Source of the DNA: Corynebacterium yonathiae
GTDB taxonomy: Bacteria > Actinomycetota > Actinomycetes > Mycobacteriales > Mycobacteriaceae
Direction of reading: 5' to 3'
Length of the DNA stretch: 46,841 nt
NCBI RefSeq assembly: GCF_022288805.1
Contig: NZ_JAKOPM010000016.1
Location: 1-46,841 of the forward strand
Positions 36,326 to 43,750 of this stretch are shown piece by piece. Position numbers and translations under genes: made by a program. Positions within the stretch are counted from its first letter, which is position 1, and each line of letters opens with the position of its first letter. The notes beneath the pieces were generated by a model, which saw nothing but the letters and a program-made list of their open reading frames with translations, had not been told where the DNA came from and did no database searches.

Positions 36326-37745
36326 TACCCGGCGCTCCGGAGTTCATCCACTCGCGGACCGCGCGGGTCGCCTGCACATCGCCGGAGTTATAGTCCAGCA
36401 AGCGCTGCCGCGCCACGAGGTCACCGGCTAGCGCCTCGCGCCGCGCATTCACGGATTCTTCGCCGTCGAAGTCCTCTTCGGGCCAAGTAAACCCGGCCTG
36501 TGGCGCAACCACTTTTAGGCCTAAACCGAAGGGGCCGGCGAAGGATCTTTTGACGTGGGCGAACATATCGACCCACTCGCGCGAAGAAATAAACTCTTCA
36601 ACCTCCCGCTCATCCACCTCGCGGAAGCGCTGCGCAGACATGCGCATCCAGTGGTTCTCACCGTGGGCCGAATAGCAATACGCAGCAAACGTTTTGCCTT
36701 GGGCATGTGCGTTCGCGCGGAGCTCCATCAACCAGCGCCAGAAAGCCGCGAAATTCTCTGCCTCGGCGCGCCCGCCCAAAGGTTCCCAGGTAACGAAAGG
36801 GATGTACTCGCCGTCGTGCCACACGCCCCAAAGATATGCACCCTGGTCTAAATAAGCTTCCATATCCACGTCTACTTCCACGTCCGCACGCGGAACGTGC
36901 ACGTCGCTGCGGCGCAGCAGCACTTCCCCGGCGCGCCAGGCAGCGGCAAGGCGGGAGGGTTCGCCTAAGTTGGCGTCGATAAGCGCCTGCACCGTAGTAA
37001 TCCCCCGCTCACGATAAGGCTTAGCCCGGTCGCCGGATAAAAAGAGCGAAATATCATCCGCCGCTACCAACTCCTGTTCACACAGGGGCCAAAAACGGCA
37101 GCTAGCGCACTCCTTAACCCGAACCGGCGCGGTGGGCAGCGGCTGATTCCAGGCGCGTTCCAGATCGAACTTGGCCGTCTCGGTGAAAAATGCCCGGGTG
37201 CGATCCTGCCCAATGGCCCCGCCCCGGCCAGAACCAAGACCGAGATCGCGTAGAGCACGGGCAGCAAAAGCTAAGCGATAGCCATCCACCGAATGATGGC
37301 GCAGCCTATACGGCACCTCGAGCGGTTCGCTTAGGCCCAGGCGGTGGGTGGGCACCGCCAACGACGTCTTTGTGTCGTTCTTCCGGGCGACCCGGTGATT
37401 GGAGACGATGATTGGGGTGTATTTATCGCCCTCGCGCAGGAGCAAGTCCACGCGCACCATCCACTCCTCGGTAGCAAAAACCGCGTTAGTGATGTGCGTA
37501 TATCCAGAAGCCAATGCTTCAAGGGTACGCATCGAGCGCTCCCACTCATCTCCTTCTAAATCGATGCGGCGGAACCGGCCAGAGCCCTTGCGGGGAAACA
37601 TCTCCATGACCGCCTCCACGGCGGCCGCATGGCGTTCCGCCCGGGCGATCGAAGCATGGGTACGCGGCATCTCAGGGTGCGCGCGCCGCTGCACTAGGCG
37701 GTAGCGACACCCCACAAGGTCCGAAGCAACAACCACATCCTCCAC
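36312..37745 (-). CDS. TM0106-family RecB-like nuclease with RNase H-fold C-terminus
   Basis: The 477-residue protein starts with GTG; a second GTG at 37736 follows GGAGG and is an alternative. The N-terminal half resembles RecB/Cas4-type nucleases. Cys13 (VGCRYRL) together with Cys213, Cys216 and Cys222 (ECASCRFWPLCEQ) could hold a 4Fe-4S cluster as in AddB or Cas4. The expected Glu-x-Lys strand reads PIIVSNHRV, so nuclease chemistry is uncertain. The C-terminal part has DVDMEAYLDQGAYLWGVW and a late YNSGDVQATRAV, fitting an RNase H-like 3'-5' exonuclease. Biological role unknown. Confidence 0.78.
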   Translation of the reverse strand: MEDVVVASDLVGCRYRLVQRRAHPEMPRTHASIARAERHAAAVEAVMEMFPRKGSGRFRRIDLEGDEWERSMRTLEALASGYTHITNAVFATEEWMVRVDLLLREGDKYTPIIVSNHRVARKNDTKTSLAVPTHRLGLSEPLEVPYRLRHHSVDGYRLAFAARALRDLGLGSGRGGAIGQDRTRAFFTETAKFDLERAWNQPLPTAPVRVKECASCRFWPLCEQELVAADDISLFLSGDRAKPYRERGITTVQALIDANLGEPSRLAAAWRAGEVLLRRSDVHVPRADVEVDVDMEAYLDQGAYLWGVWHDGEYIPFVTWEPLGGRAEAENFAAFWRWLMELRANAHAQGKTFAAYCYSAHGENHWMRMSAQRFREVDEREVEEFISSREWVDMFAHVKRSFAGPFGLGLKVVAPQAGFTWPEEDFDGEESVNARREALAGDLVARQRLLDYNSGDVQATRAVREWMNSGAPGTTAL

Positions 37746-37814
37746 ACCGGGTGAGCTTAATAGAACGGCAAGGTAAAGTTGAATCCAGACTCGATCAAAC
37801 GTGAGGGAAATTTA

Positions 37815-38447
37815 ATGAGCATTCTGAAGAAAGTTAAAAAGGCCCGCCAAGAAGCACGTGCCCAGGCAAAGGCCGCCAAAACCCGCGCTAAGGCAGAGGT
37901 AAAGGCACAGTCTAAGGACCGCCGCCGCCAGCAGAAGCTCCTGGCCAAGCAGGAAAAGCACCTCATCAAGTCTGAGGAAAAAGGCCTGAAGAAGCGCCGC
38001 AAGCACGAGCAAAAGATGGCCAAGAACGAGCTAGCCAAGCTCAAGGCCGGCCGATTTAATTCCGATAACGTCAAGCGCTACGCCGGTGCACTGCGCACCG
38101 CCGCGCCCCTGCTGCTGCCGCTTCTCTACCGTGGCTACGTAGGCTTGAAGACCGAAGGCGAAAAGCGCAAGGCCGCTAAGGCCGGTGTGAGCTCGGACCA
38201 GATGGCTTCCTTCTCCGGTTACGGTGCACCACTTAAGGCCCGCACCGCAGGCATCCGCAACTCCCTCGACAACACGGACGTTCCGGCCGGATTCAAGCGC
38301 GATGTGCGTGACCGCCTGCAGGAAGTAGACTCCGCCATCGATAATGCCGAGTTCATGACTGAGCAGCAGCGCCGCCGCGCACACAAGACCATTAGCTCAG
38401 AAATTGACTCCATTACTGCGGAAATCCAGCAGCGTCTGGCCCAGTAG
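37815..38447 (+). CDS. Highly charged coiled-coil protein, DUF6474-like
   Basis: From ATG 37815 the protein has 210 residues. Residues 1-90 are an almost continuous Lys/Arg/Ala/Glu helix (MSILKKVKKARQEARAQAKA onward), probably a coiled coil. One hydrophobic segment follows (AAPLLLPLLYRGYVGL). The C-terminal part is helical with DVRDRLQEVDSAIDNAEFM. It matches my recollection of the actinobacterial DUF6474 family; function unknown. A strong terminator follows, so it is a single-gene unit. The basic helix could bind nucleic acid or acidic membrane lipid. Confidence 0.7.
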   Translation: MSILKKVKKARQEARAQAKAAKTRAKAEVKAQSKDRRRQQKLLAKQEKHLIKSEEKGLKKRRKHEQKMAKNELAKLKAGRFNSDNVKRYAGALRTAAPLLLPLLYRGYVGLKTEGEKRKAAKAGVSSDQMASFSGYGAPLKARTAGIRNSLDNTDVPAGFKRDVRDRLQEVDSAIDNAEFMTEQQRRRAHKTISSEIDSITAEIQQRLAQ

Positions 38448-38455
38448 GAGAAACC

Positions 38456-38499
38456 ACGCCACCACCGCCCCCTATTAGGTGGTGGCGTTTATTTATTTT
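38456..38499 (+). terminator. Intrinsic terminator after the DUF6474-like gene
   Basis: ACGCCACCACC (38456-38466) and GGTGGTGGCGT (38478-38488) form a perfect 11-base stem with an 11-base loop, followed by TTATTTATTTT. Confidence 0.9.
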
Positions 38500-38516
38500 C
38501 CATAAAGATCCGGGAT

Positions 38517-38546
38517 TTTTCGGGAAAAGTATTTTCAGCCCGAAAA
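38517..38546. repeat. TTTTCGGG-N14-CCCGAAAA inverted repeat upstream of lsr2-like gene
   Basis: Perfect 8-base arms at 38517-38524 and 38539-38546 with a 14-base AT-rich spacer. It is about 45 bases above the putative lsr2 -10 element and downstream of the terminator, so an operator is more likely than a second terminator. Confidence 0.4.
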
Positions 38547-38591
38547 GGTTGCTGATAGTCTTCTAACCACTCTATCCCCCTAAACACCGTT

Positions 38592-38634
38592 TATACTCTC
38601 TTTGTTTGGTGTGCATTTAGAAAATTGGAGGCAA
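38592..38634 (+). promoter_or_regulatory. Promoter and ribosome site of the lsr2-like gene
   Basis: TATACT at 38592-38597 is a good -10 element. A strong ribosome site TTGGAGG follows, 4-5 bases before ATG 38636. The surrounding 150 bases are AT-rich for this genome, as expected for a site open to Lsr2 autoregulation. Confidence 0.55.
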
Positions 38635-38635
38635 A

Positions 38636-38947
38636 ATGTCCCGCCGTGAAGTGACCCAATTTTACGACGACTTGGACCACACCCTAATTCCCGAGGACCA
38701 GCTAGAAGTCATTCGCTTTAGCGTAAACGGTCAAAATTACCTTATCGATCTCTCTGCGGATAACGCGCGTCGCTTCCATAATCTTCTTGCCCCCTACGTG
38801 GAGGCTGCCCGCGTTGCCCCCGCTCTTGATGCGCAGCGGGCAAACCCCAGCCAAATCCGTGAATGGGCGCGCACCCAAGGCCTGCCAGTAGCGCACCGCG
38901 GAAAAATCCCGCAGGACGTCATCGAGGCCTATAACGCCGCCAACTAA
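38636..38947 (+). CDS. Lsr2-family nucleoid-associated protein (small paralogue)
   Basis: This is a 103-residue xenogeneic-silencer family protein. The N-terminal oligomerisation domain (about 1-58) has VIRFSVNGQNYLIDLSADNA. A short linker without the usual Gly/Arg-rich stretch follows. The C-terminal DNA-binding domain (about 70-103) reads SQIREWARTQGLPVAHRGK then IPQDVIEAYNA. The minor-groove motif RGR of M. tuberculosis Lsr2 is RGK here (88-90). It may bind AT-rich DNA with altered strength or act as a modulator of another Lsr2/CgpS. Its stop overlaps the hrrA stop as CTAA. Confidence 0.9.
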   Translation: MSRREVTQFYDDLDHTLIPEDQLEVIRFSVNGQNYLIDLSADNARRFHNLLAPYVEAARVAPALDAQRANPSQIREWARTQGLPVAHRGKIPQDVIEAYNAAN

Positions 38948-39582
38948 AGCACGCCCTGCTCGCGCGCAGCCGCCACAGCGGAGGTGCGCGAACGCACACC
39001 CAACTTGTCATAAATGTGTACAAGGTGGGACTTCACCGTGGCCTCAGACAGCATGAGGTCCTGGCCTATCTGCCGGTTGGACGCGCCCGCCGCTACCAGC
39101 TGCAAGACTTCCAGTTCACGGGGCGTGAGCGAGGTGCGTGGCGTGCGCACGCGAGTCATTAGCCTATCTGCCACGATGGGAGACAGCGCCGAATCACCCT
39201 CCGCAGTCGAGCGCACCGCCGCAAGCAGCTCCTGCGGAGGAGCATCCTTGAGCAGGTAGCCAACGGCGCCAGCTTCGATAGCGCCGAGAATATCCGCGTC
39301 GGTGTCATAGTTGGTGACCACGAGGACTTTGGGCGGGGTGTCCATAGCGGAGCGAATCTGCGCGGTTGCCTCCGCACCGCCCATCACTCGGGTGCCCTCC
39401 ACGCCCGCGCCAAAGCGCAGGTCCATCAAGATGAGATCGATGCCGCCTGCTTGTGCTGCCGACACCGCAGCTTCGGCCGTAGCGACCTCGCCTACGACGT
39501 CGATATCTTCTGCACCCTCGAGCACGGAGCGCAGGCCTAGCCGGACGATTTCGTGGTCATCTGCCAATAGGACCCGAATCAC
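38944..39582 (-). CDS. hrrA: NarL/LuxR-family response regulator, HrrA-type
   Basis: I chose GTG 39582 because AGGAGG lies 6 bases upstream; the product then begins VIRVLLADDHEIVRLGLRS and has 212 residues. The receiver domain (about 1-120) has the phospho-acceptor Asp in LILMDLRFG. The LuxR helix-turn-helix (about 145-208) contains TPRELEVLQLVAAGASNRQI. The sequence and the neighbouring kinase and DUF2020 lipoprotein match C. glutamicum HrrA (cg3247), the heme-responsive regulator of heme use and respiratory genes. ChrA is the close paralogue, so the symbol is likely but not certain. Preceded by hrrS with 37 bases between. Confidence 0.87.
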   Translation of the reverse strand: MIRVLLADDHEIVRLGLRSVLEGAEDIDVVGEVATAEAAVSAAQAGGIDLILMDLRFGAGVEGTRVMGGAEATAQIRSAMDTPPKVLVVTNYDTDADILGAIEAGAVGYLLKDAPPQELLAAVRSTAEGDSALSPIVADRLMTRVRTPRTSLTPRELEVLQLVAAGASNRQIGQDLMLSEATVKSHLVHIYDKLGVRSRTSAVAAAREQGVL

Positions 39583-39619
39583 GACATTCCTCCTATCGAT
39601 GTCTTTGTCAACCAAAAGT

Positions 39620-40783
39620 TTAATCTACTCGGTTGTCTAAGGGCATACTAACTGACACTGCAGTGCCCTCCCCCGGCGCGGATTCAATAATGACCTCCCC
39701 GCCTAGTTCCTGCGCGCGGCGCCGAAGCGCGGCCAGCCCAATATGCCCCAGCCCAGCCGGGGCACTTTCCACCGCAGCCGGATCAAACCCCTTGCCGTTA
39801 TCCACCACATCCAAGCGCACCTCATCGCCCTCGTAGGTCACTGTGATCCGGGCGCGGCTCGCCTGCGCATGCTTGACGACGTTCCCCACAGCCCCCTGTG
39901 CTATTCGCAGCAACGCCGCCTCCACCTTCATAGGCAGCTGTTGCACCTCGCCTTCAGATTCCACCTCAACGTGGATATCTGCGGTAGCCCCAAAATTTTC
40001 CGCCATGCGGGTCAGCGCGGCCTCAAGGGACGCCTCATTGAGCGTCGGTGGCTGCAAGGCAGCAATCATTGCCCGCGCTTCGTGCAGGTTGTCCGCGGCC
40101 GTCCTGCGGGCCAGTTCGATGCGCTCTCGCGCCTTGTCCGTATCCTGCTTATCCAGATCGCGGTCCGCCGAATGCAAGAGCATCTGAATGGAGGAAAGCC
40201 CTTGGGCGAGGGTGTCATGAATTTCATGGGCAATACGCTGACGCTCGGCGACCATGCCCGCATCGCGCTCTGTGGCCGCCAGTTGCGAACGGGTTGCGAC
40301 CAACTCCTTATTCATCCGCGATAGCGTCCGGAAGGCATAAGTGATCGCTATCGTCACCAGCGCCGAGACTGCCGGACCCATCACCCCGCCAAAGGTCAAC
40401 CCCTGCGGAATCTGCACCACCACGGTGATGATTGAGGCGCCAATGACGCACACGATGCCCGCTGCCATATCCAGTACCGTGAGGTATAAGAAGAACATGG
40501 CGAAGACCAAATAGATTGCCGCTGGGGCCACGAATAAGTCCGCCACCCACAGCACCGATAGGATGCATAACCACAAGTAGCGCACCGGCTGGGCCCAATA
40601 CTCCCCATAAACCGAGCCTGCAAAGTACACCGCTGCAAAGCCCACTAAAAGCAGCAGGTTAATAATCGCTTGCGAAAGCGGCATCCGCGCGGAGGTAAAA
40701 ATGCCTACCACCAGCAGGCCAGCGGTCAAGATGTGGATACCGCTGCGCAGCGCATCGGTATCCCGGTCTATTGTGGAGCTCAT
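39620..40783 (-). CDS. hrrS: Sensor histidine kinase, HrrS-type
   Basis: From ATG 40783 (MSSTIDRDTDALRSGIHIL) the kinase has 387 residues. Six hydrophobic segments fill about 15-165 with little periplasmic sequence, so the sensor is probably the membrane domain, fitting heme sensing. The HisKA_3 dimerisation motif is ERQRIAHEIHDTLAQGLSS with the phospho-accepting His. The HATPase domain has GNVVKHAQASRA, DNGKGFDPA and GLGHIGLAALRRRA. An open extension of 44 codons lies upstream, but the position of the divergent lipoprotein and a TAGGCT box 7 bases ahead favour this start, read without a leader. Confidence 0.87.
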   Translation of the reverse strand: MSSTIDRDTDALRSGIHILTAGLLVVGIFTSARMPLSQAIINLLLLVGFAAVYFAGSVYGEYWAQPVRYLWLCILSVLWVADLFVAPAAIYLVFAMFFLYLTVLDMAAGIVCVIGASIITVVVQIPQGLTFGGVMGPAVSALVTIAITYAFRTLSRMNKELVATRSQLAATERDAGMVAERQRIAHEIHDTLAQGLSSIQMLLHSADRDLDKQDTDKARERIELARRTAADNLHEARAMIAALQPPTLNEASLEAALTRMAENFGATADIHVEVESEGEVQQLPMKVEAALLRIAQGAVGNVVKHAQASRARITVTYEGDEVRLDVVDNGKGFDPAAVESAPAGLGHIGLAALRRRAQELGGEVIIESAPGEGTAVSVSMPLDNRVD

Positions 40784-41318
40784 GCGCAAAAGCCTACTGT
40801 CCCTTCTCGCTCTAGCCACCTTTGGGATCGCCGGCTGCGATTCATCGGCACCCACCCCCGCGCCAACCAGCACAGTAGCTCCGGGATCCGCGGAAGCCCC
40901 GGAGGTTAACGTCACTCAAGCCGCGGAGGTCAATGACTGGAGCGATTGCCCCTACATCGACCCCGGCTGGCTCGAAGAAACCAATGGCCAGCGTCTGACC
41001 AAGCAGGGCGTCGACGCGCGCTTTCCTACCCCGGCCTGTGTGTTCTGGTCCTACCAGGACGATCCGCAAGCCACCGTCATCGTGCGCGATATGCCCACGG
41101 TCGAAGACGCCCGCGCCGCAGTAGATTGGGCCGCGCCTATCGACGCCACCGAACCCGCTTCCTTCGACGGATGGGAAGGCGGCAGGGGCGTAGTCAACGA
41201 GCACGCCGTGTACGCGGTGCAAAAGGATACGCACGCAGTGCTGGTGTGGAGCAACCAGCAACAAACCGTTAAATCAGAACAGATCGCCCACGAAGCGATT
41301 GCTAACTTAGGCCTTTAA
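40782..41318 (+). CDS. DUF2020-family lipoprotein
   Basis: The ATG at 40782 is preceded by GGAG. The 178-residue product has a lipoprotein signal ending in the lipobox FGIAGC (Cys19), then a Thr/Pro/Ala linker. The globular domain has two cysteines (SDCPYIDP and TPACVFW) that could form a disulfide, with the DUF2020 pattern known from C. diphtheriae and C. glutamicum (cg3249). It is divergent from hrrS, sharing a CATG that contains both start codons, and its stop overlaps the next gene. Function unknown; location suggests envelope or heme-related work. Confidence 0.85.
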   Translation: MRKSLLSLLALATFGIAGCDSSAPTPAPTSTVAPGSAEAPEVNVTQAAEVNDWSDCPYIDPGWLEETNGQRLTKQGVDARFPTPACVFWSYQDDPQATVIVRDMPTVEDARAAVDWAAPIDATEPASFDGWEGGRGVVNEHAVYAVQKDTHAVLVWSNQQQTVKSEQIAHEAIANLGL

Positions 41319-41467
41319 ACCGCGACGTCGTTATACGGCATCATCGGCGACAGCCATGGGAATACGACCTCCATCAGTAGGAAGAAAACTCCCACTGCGA
41401 TAGCGATGGCCAAAACAGCCTTCACCGGTGTCGGCCCTGGCAAGAGTTTCCACAAAGCGCGATACAT
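41315..41467 (-). CDS. Small single-pass membrane protein linked to class E sortase
   Basis: This 50-residue protein begins MYRALWKLLPGPTPVKAVLA, has one transmembrane helix (about 15-38) and ends FPWLSPMMPYNDVAV. I know a similar short protein with a closing PFNDV-like motif beside class E sortases in other Actinobacteria. Its ATG shares an A with the sortase TAA stop (TAATG), and a GGAG ribosome site lies in the sortase end. It ends in a 4-base overlap with the convergent lipoprotein gene. It could be a sortase partner or membrane stabiliser; this is inferred. Confidence 0.8.
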   Translation of the reverse strand: MYRALWKLLPGPTPVKAVLAIAIAVGVFFLLMEVVFPWLSPMMPYNDVAV

Positions 41468-42129
41468 TATTTCTCCTCTTTTTCTACTTCCATAGCGTGC
41501 ACGATCATGCGTTCCGCATTAGAAAACTGCGGGTGACACGTGGTCAGGGTCAGGATCTCGCGGCTCGGCTCGGCGTCTGATTCTGGCACCGGGTGGGTTA
41601 CCGAGACGTCACCAGGCGTTGTAATGTGCCGGCCAGCCACGTGGGCGTATTCCGGCGGCATCCCGTTGAAACAATCCGCCTGCTCACCATCGATGGGCAG
41701 CACGCGATAGGTGATTCGCTCCGTTTGCGTCTCCACCACGATGTCATCGCAGGTCTGCAGCTTGCCAAGGTCGTTGAAGGGAGCTCCCTTGCCCACACGG
41801 TGGCCCGCAACCGCGAAGTTACCCAGCTCCCCCGGCATCTGGGAGTCCACGTAGCGACCCGGTCCGCGCAGCAGATCATCTTCGTTAGTGCCCTCAATAA
41901 TGGCGAAGTGGTAGTCGGAACCGAAGGTGGGAATATAGAGTTGTGCGAAAGCCTTGCCTAATTCCGGCTCCATCTTCTGCCGTGGATTGCGCCATTGCTC
42001 TTCGAGGTGGGCGCTCGCCTCCTCCTGAAGCTGACCGGATTCTACATTTGTCCAATAGGCTTCATAGAATGCAAAGAGTAAAAGCACCACGCCAATGGTT
42101 AGCATGAGTTCCCCAAGAACTTTAGTCAT
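41467..42129 (-). CDS. Class E sortase
   Basis: The 220-residue sortase has an N-terminal membrane anchor (about 7-25) and an extracytoplasmic catalytic domain. The catalytic residues are His110 (NFAVAGHRVG), Cys198 (TLTTCHPQFSNAER) and Arg207. The TLTTCHP signature with a following Pro is class E-like, the housekeeping type (SrtF in C. diphtheriae). No LPXTG-type substrate gene or pilin is in the window, so it probably serves proteins encoded elsewhere. Coupled to the 50-residue membrane protein downstream. Confidence 0.9.
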   Translation of the reverse strand: MTKVLGELMLTIGVVLLLFAFYEAYWTNVESGQLQEEASAHLEEQWRNPRQKMEPELGKAFAQLYIPTFGSDYHFAIIEGTNEDDLLRGPGRYVDSQMPGELGNFAVAGHRVGKGAPFNDLGKLQTCDDIVVETQTERITYRVLPIDGEQADCFNGMPPEYAHVAGRHITTPGDVSVTHPVPESDAEPSREILTLTTCHPQFSNAERMIVHAMEVEKEEK

Positions 42130-42162
42130 GCCTTAGACCATACTGCCCATGAAAGGTTAAGC

Positions 42163-43107
42163 ATGTACGAAGTCTTCATGTACCCGGTTTCTGGATTCAT
42201 GAAATTCTGGCACTGGATCGTCAGCAGCTTCGTCAGTGAATCCGCGGCTTGGCTGATCTCCATCATTCTGCTCGTTATCACCGTGCGTGGCGTCGTTGTC
42301 CCTCTGAACTGGATTTCCGTACGCTCCGCCCGCATCGGCGCACTCATCCGCCCAGAAAACAACCGCATCAAAAAGCAGATGAATAACGCCACCACTACCG
42401 AGGAAATGGTGGAGCTCATGCAAGAGGAAAAGAACCTCATGAAGAGCTACAACTATAACCCCGCAGCGGGTTGTTTTCCCCCGCTCATCATGATTCCGGC
42501 CTTCATCGGCCTCTACCAGGTGCTCCTGCGCATGTCTAATATCGAGCGCGGCTCCACCACCGTGGGAATGCTGAATGCCTCCGATGTGTCGGCCTTCCGC
42601 CAAACTACCTTCTACGGCGCCCCGTTGACGGATTTCGCCCGCGAACACGGCGATCTCATCAACCCCATCTTGATAGCCGCTATTGCCTTTACCATGGCTA
42701 ATTCTGTTATTTCTTTGGTGCGCAGCTTCCGCACCACTCAGTTTGATAAGAAGGTCAACCGTCGCGTCTTCATCATCATGGGCTTTTTGCTCTTAGTCAT
42801 CCCATTCTTCCTATGGAACTTGGCCCAAACCGGACCAATCCCGGTAGCAATCATCCTCTACTGGGGCTGCGCGTATCTCTTTATGCTGCTCCAAACCGCC
42901 ATCTTTGAGATCATTTTGCACCGCGACTACCCGCTTACTGAGGACGTTCATACTATGCGCCGAGAAAGCATCCGCCGCTGGCGCAAGCGCGAAAAAGAAC
43001 CCGCCCTCTCCAAGGAAGAGAAGAAGCGGGTCAACCAGCTACGTATGGAGGCTCGAAAGTACCTTAAATCGAATAATCAGCAGGGGGAGCAGAAAGCATC
43101 TGAGTAG
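42163..43107 (+). CDS. YidC/Oxa1-family membrane protein insertase (second paralogue)
   Basis: The 314-residue protein has the YidC five-helix core. A short first helix is followed by LLVITVRGVVVPLNW with the groove Arg, then the charged cytoplasmic hairpin (about 55-95, with EEMVELMQEEKNLMKSY), PPLIMIPAFIGLYQVLL, and the last helices. It lacks a signal or lipobox and has a Lys-rich tail ending GEQKASE. A core YidC is normally beside rpmH and rnpA, so this is likely the second, specialised insertase. GAAAGG precedes the start. Its last 44 bases overlap mcbR on the other strand. Confidence 0.9.
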   Translation: MYEVFMYPVSGFMKFWHWIVSSFVSESAAWLISIILLVITVRGVVVPLNWISVRSARIGALIRPENNRIKKQMNNATTTEEMVELMQEEKNLMKSYNYNPAAGCFPPLIMIPAFIGLYQVLLRMSNIERGSTTVGMLNASDVSAFRQTTFYGAPLTDFAREHGDLINPILIAAIAFTMANSVISLVRSFRTTQFDKKVNRRVFIIMGFLLLVIPFFLWNLAQTGPIPVAIILYWGCAYLFMLLQTAIFEIILHRDYPLTEDVHTMRRESIRRWRKREKEPALSKEEKKRVNQLRMEARKYLKSNNQQGEQKASE

Positions 43108-43672
43108 CCAGTTCGCGAGCCGTCTGCAGCGGCCCAATCTCCTTGGTGAGCCGAGCGCCGGCGCGACCACCATCCAAGAAGATCAAAAGCTGGCTCGCCT
43201 GCGAAGAGGATGGGTACCCATTGCGCTCAGTCAACAATGCCGTCAAGGTGGAGTGGACCCAGTTACGGTGCTCAACACATGCGGCCACGATCCTGTGCTC
43301 AGCTTCAGTTTCTGGTCGCGGGTATTCTCCGGCCGCATTCAAAAAGTGAGATCCACGGAACTCCTGCTTGGGTTCTTCTTCAATCGCCTTATCAAAAAAG
43401 GCCAAGATCTTCTGATCTGGATCCGTCATGTCCGCTGTGCGCTGCTCCCAATCCTGACGGAATTTCTCGTCCAGCGCTTCCACATAGGCGATAACGAGCG
43501 CGTCTTTAGAACCAAATAGGGAGTATAAAGAAGCCTTAGCCACATCAGCCTCGCGCAAGATGCGGTCAATTCCGATGACACGAATGCCCTCGGTGGTAAA
43601 AAGCTTGGTCGCCGATTCCAGCAGCCGGCTACGCGGGCTGGGCCTATTACGGCGCGACTTCTTCTCTGCCAT
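43064..43672 (-). CDS. mcbR: TetR-family regulator McbR of methionine and cysteine genes
   Basis: McbR represses sulfur-amino-acid genes in C. glutamicum and responds to S-adenosylhomocysteine. From ATG 43672 the protein has 202 residues. After a basic start come RNRPSPRSRLLESATKLF and TEGIRVIGIDRILREADV then AKASLYSLFGSKDALVIAY, which I recall as nearly identical to C. glutamicum McbR. The tail SAPPADYSI also matches. GAGG precedes the start. A palindromic site lies 47 bases upstream. Its 3' end is antisense to the end of the YidC gene. Confidence 0.93.
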   Translation of the reverse strand: MAEKKSRRNRPSPRSRLLESATKLFTTEGIRVIGIDRILREADVAKASLYSLFGSKDALVIAYVEALDEKFRQDWEQRTADMTDPDQKILAFFDKAIEEEPKQEFRGSHFLNAAGEYPRPETEAEHRIVAACVEHRNWVHSTLTALLTERNGYPSSSQASQLLIFLDGGRAGARLTKEIGPLQTARELATQMLSAPPADYSI

Positions 43673-43690
43673 GGGTTCCTCTCTAAAACG

Positions 43691-43732
43691 ACAAAGCCGG
43701 TTCATCTATACTTTATAGACAAACCGGTTTGT
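43691..43732 (-). promoter_or_regulatory. McbR-like operator and mcbR promoter
   Basis: ACAAACCGGTTTGT (43719-43732) is a perfect 14-base palindrome; its left flank reads TAGAC, the half-site of the McbR consensus TAGAC-N6-GTCTA as I recall it. A degraded copy, ACAAAGCCGGTTCAT (43691-43705), lies nearer the gene. Between them the minus strand has TATAAA and TATAGAT as -10 candidates. The layout suggests autoregulation. Confidence 0.6.
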
Positions 43733-43750
43733 ACGCGAATTAAATTCGGG

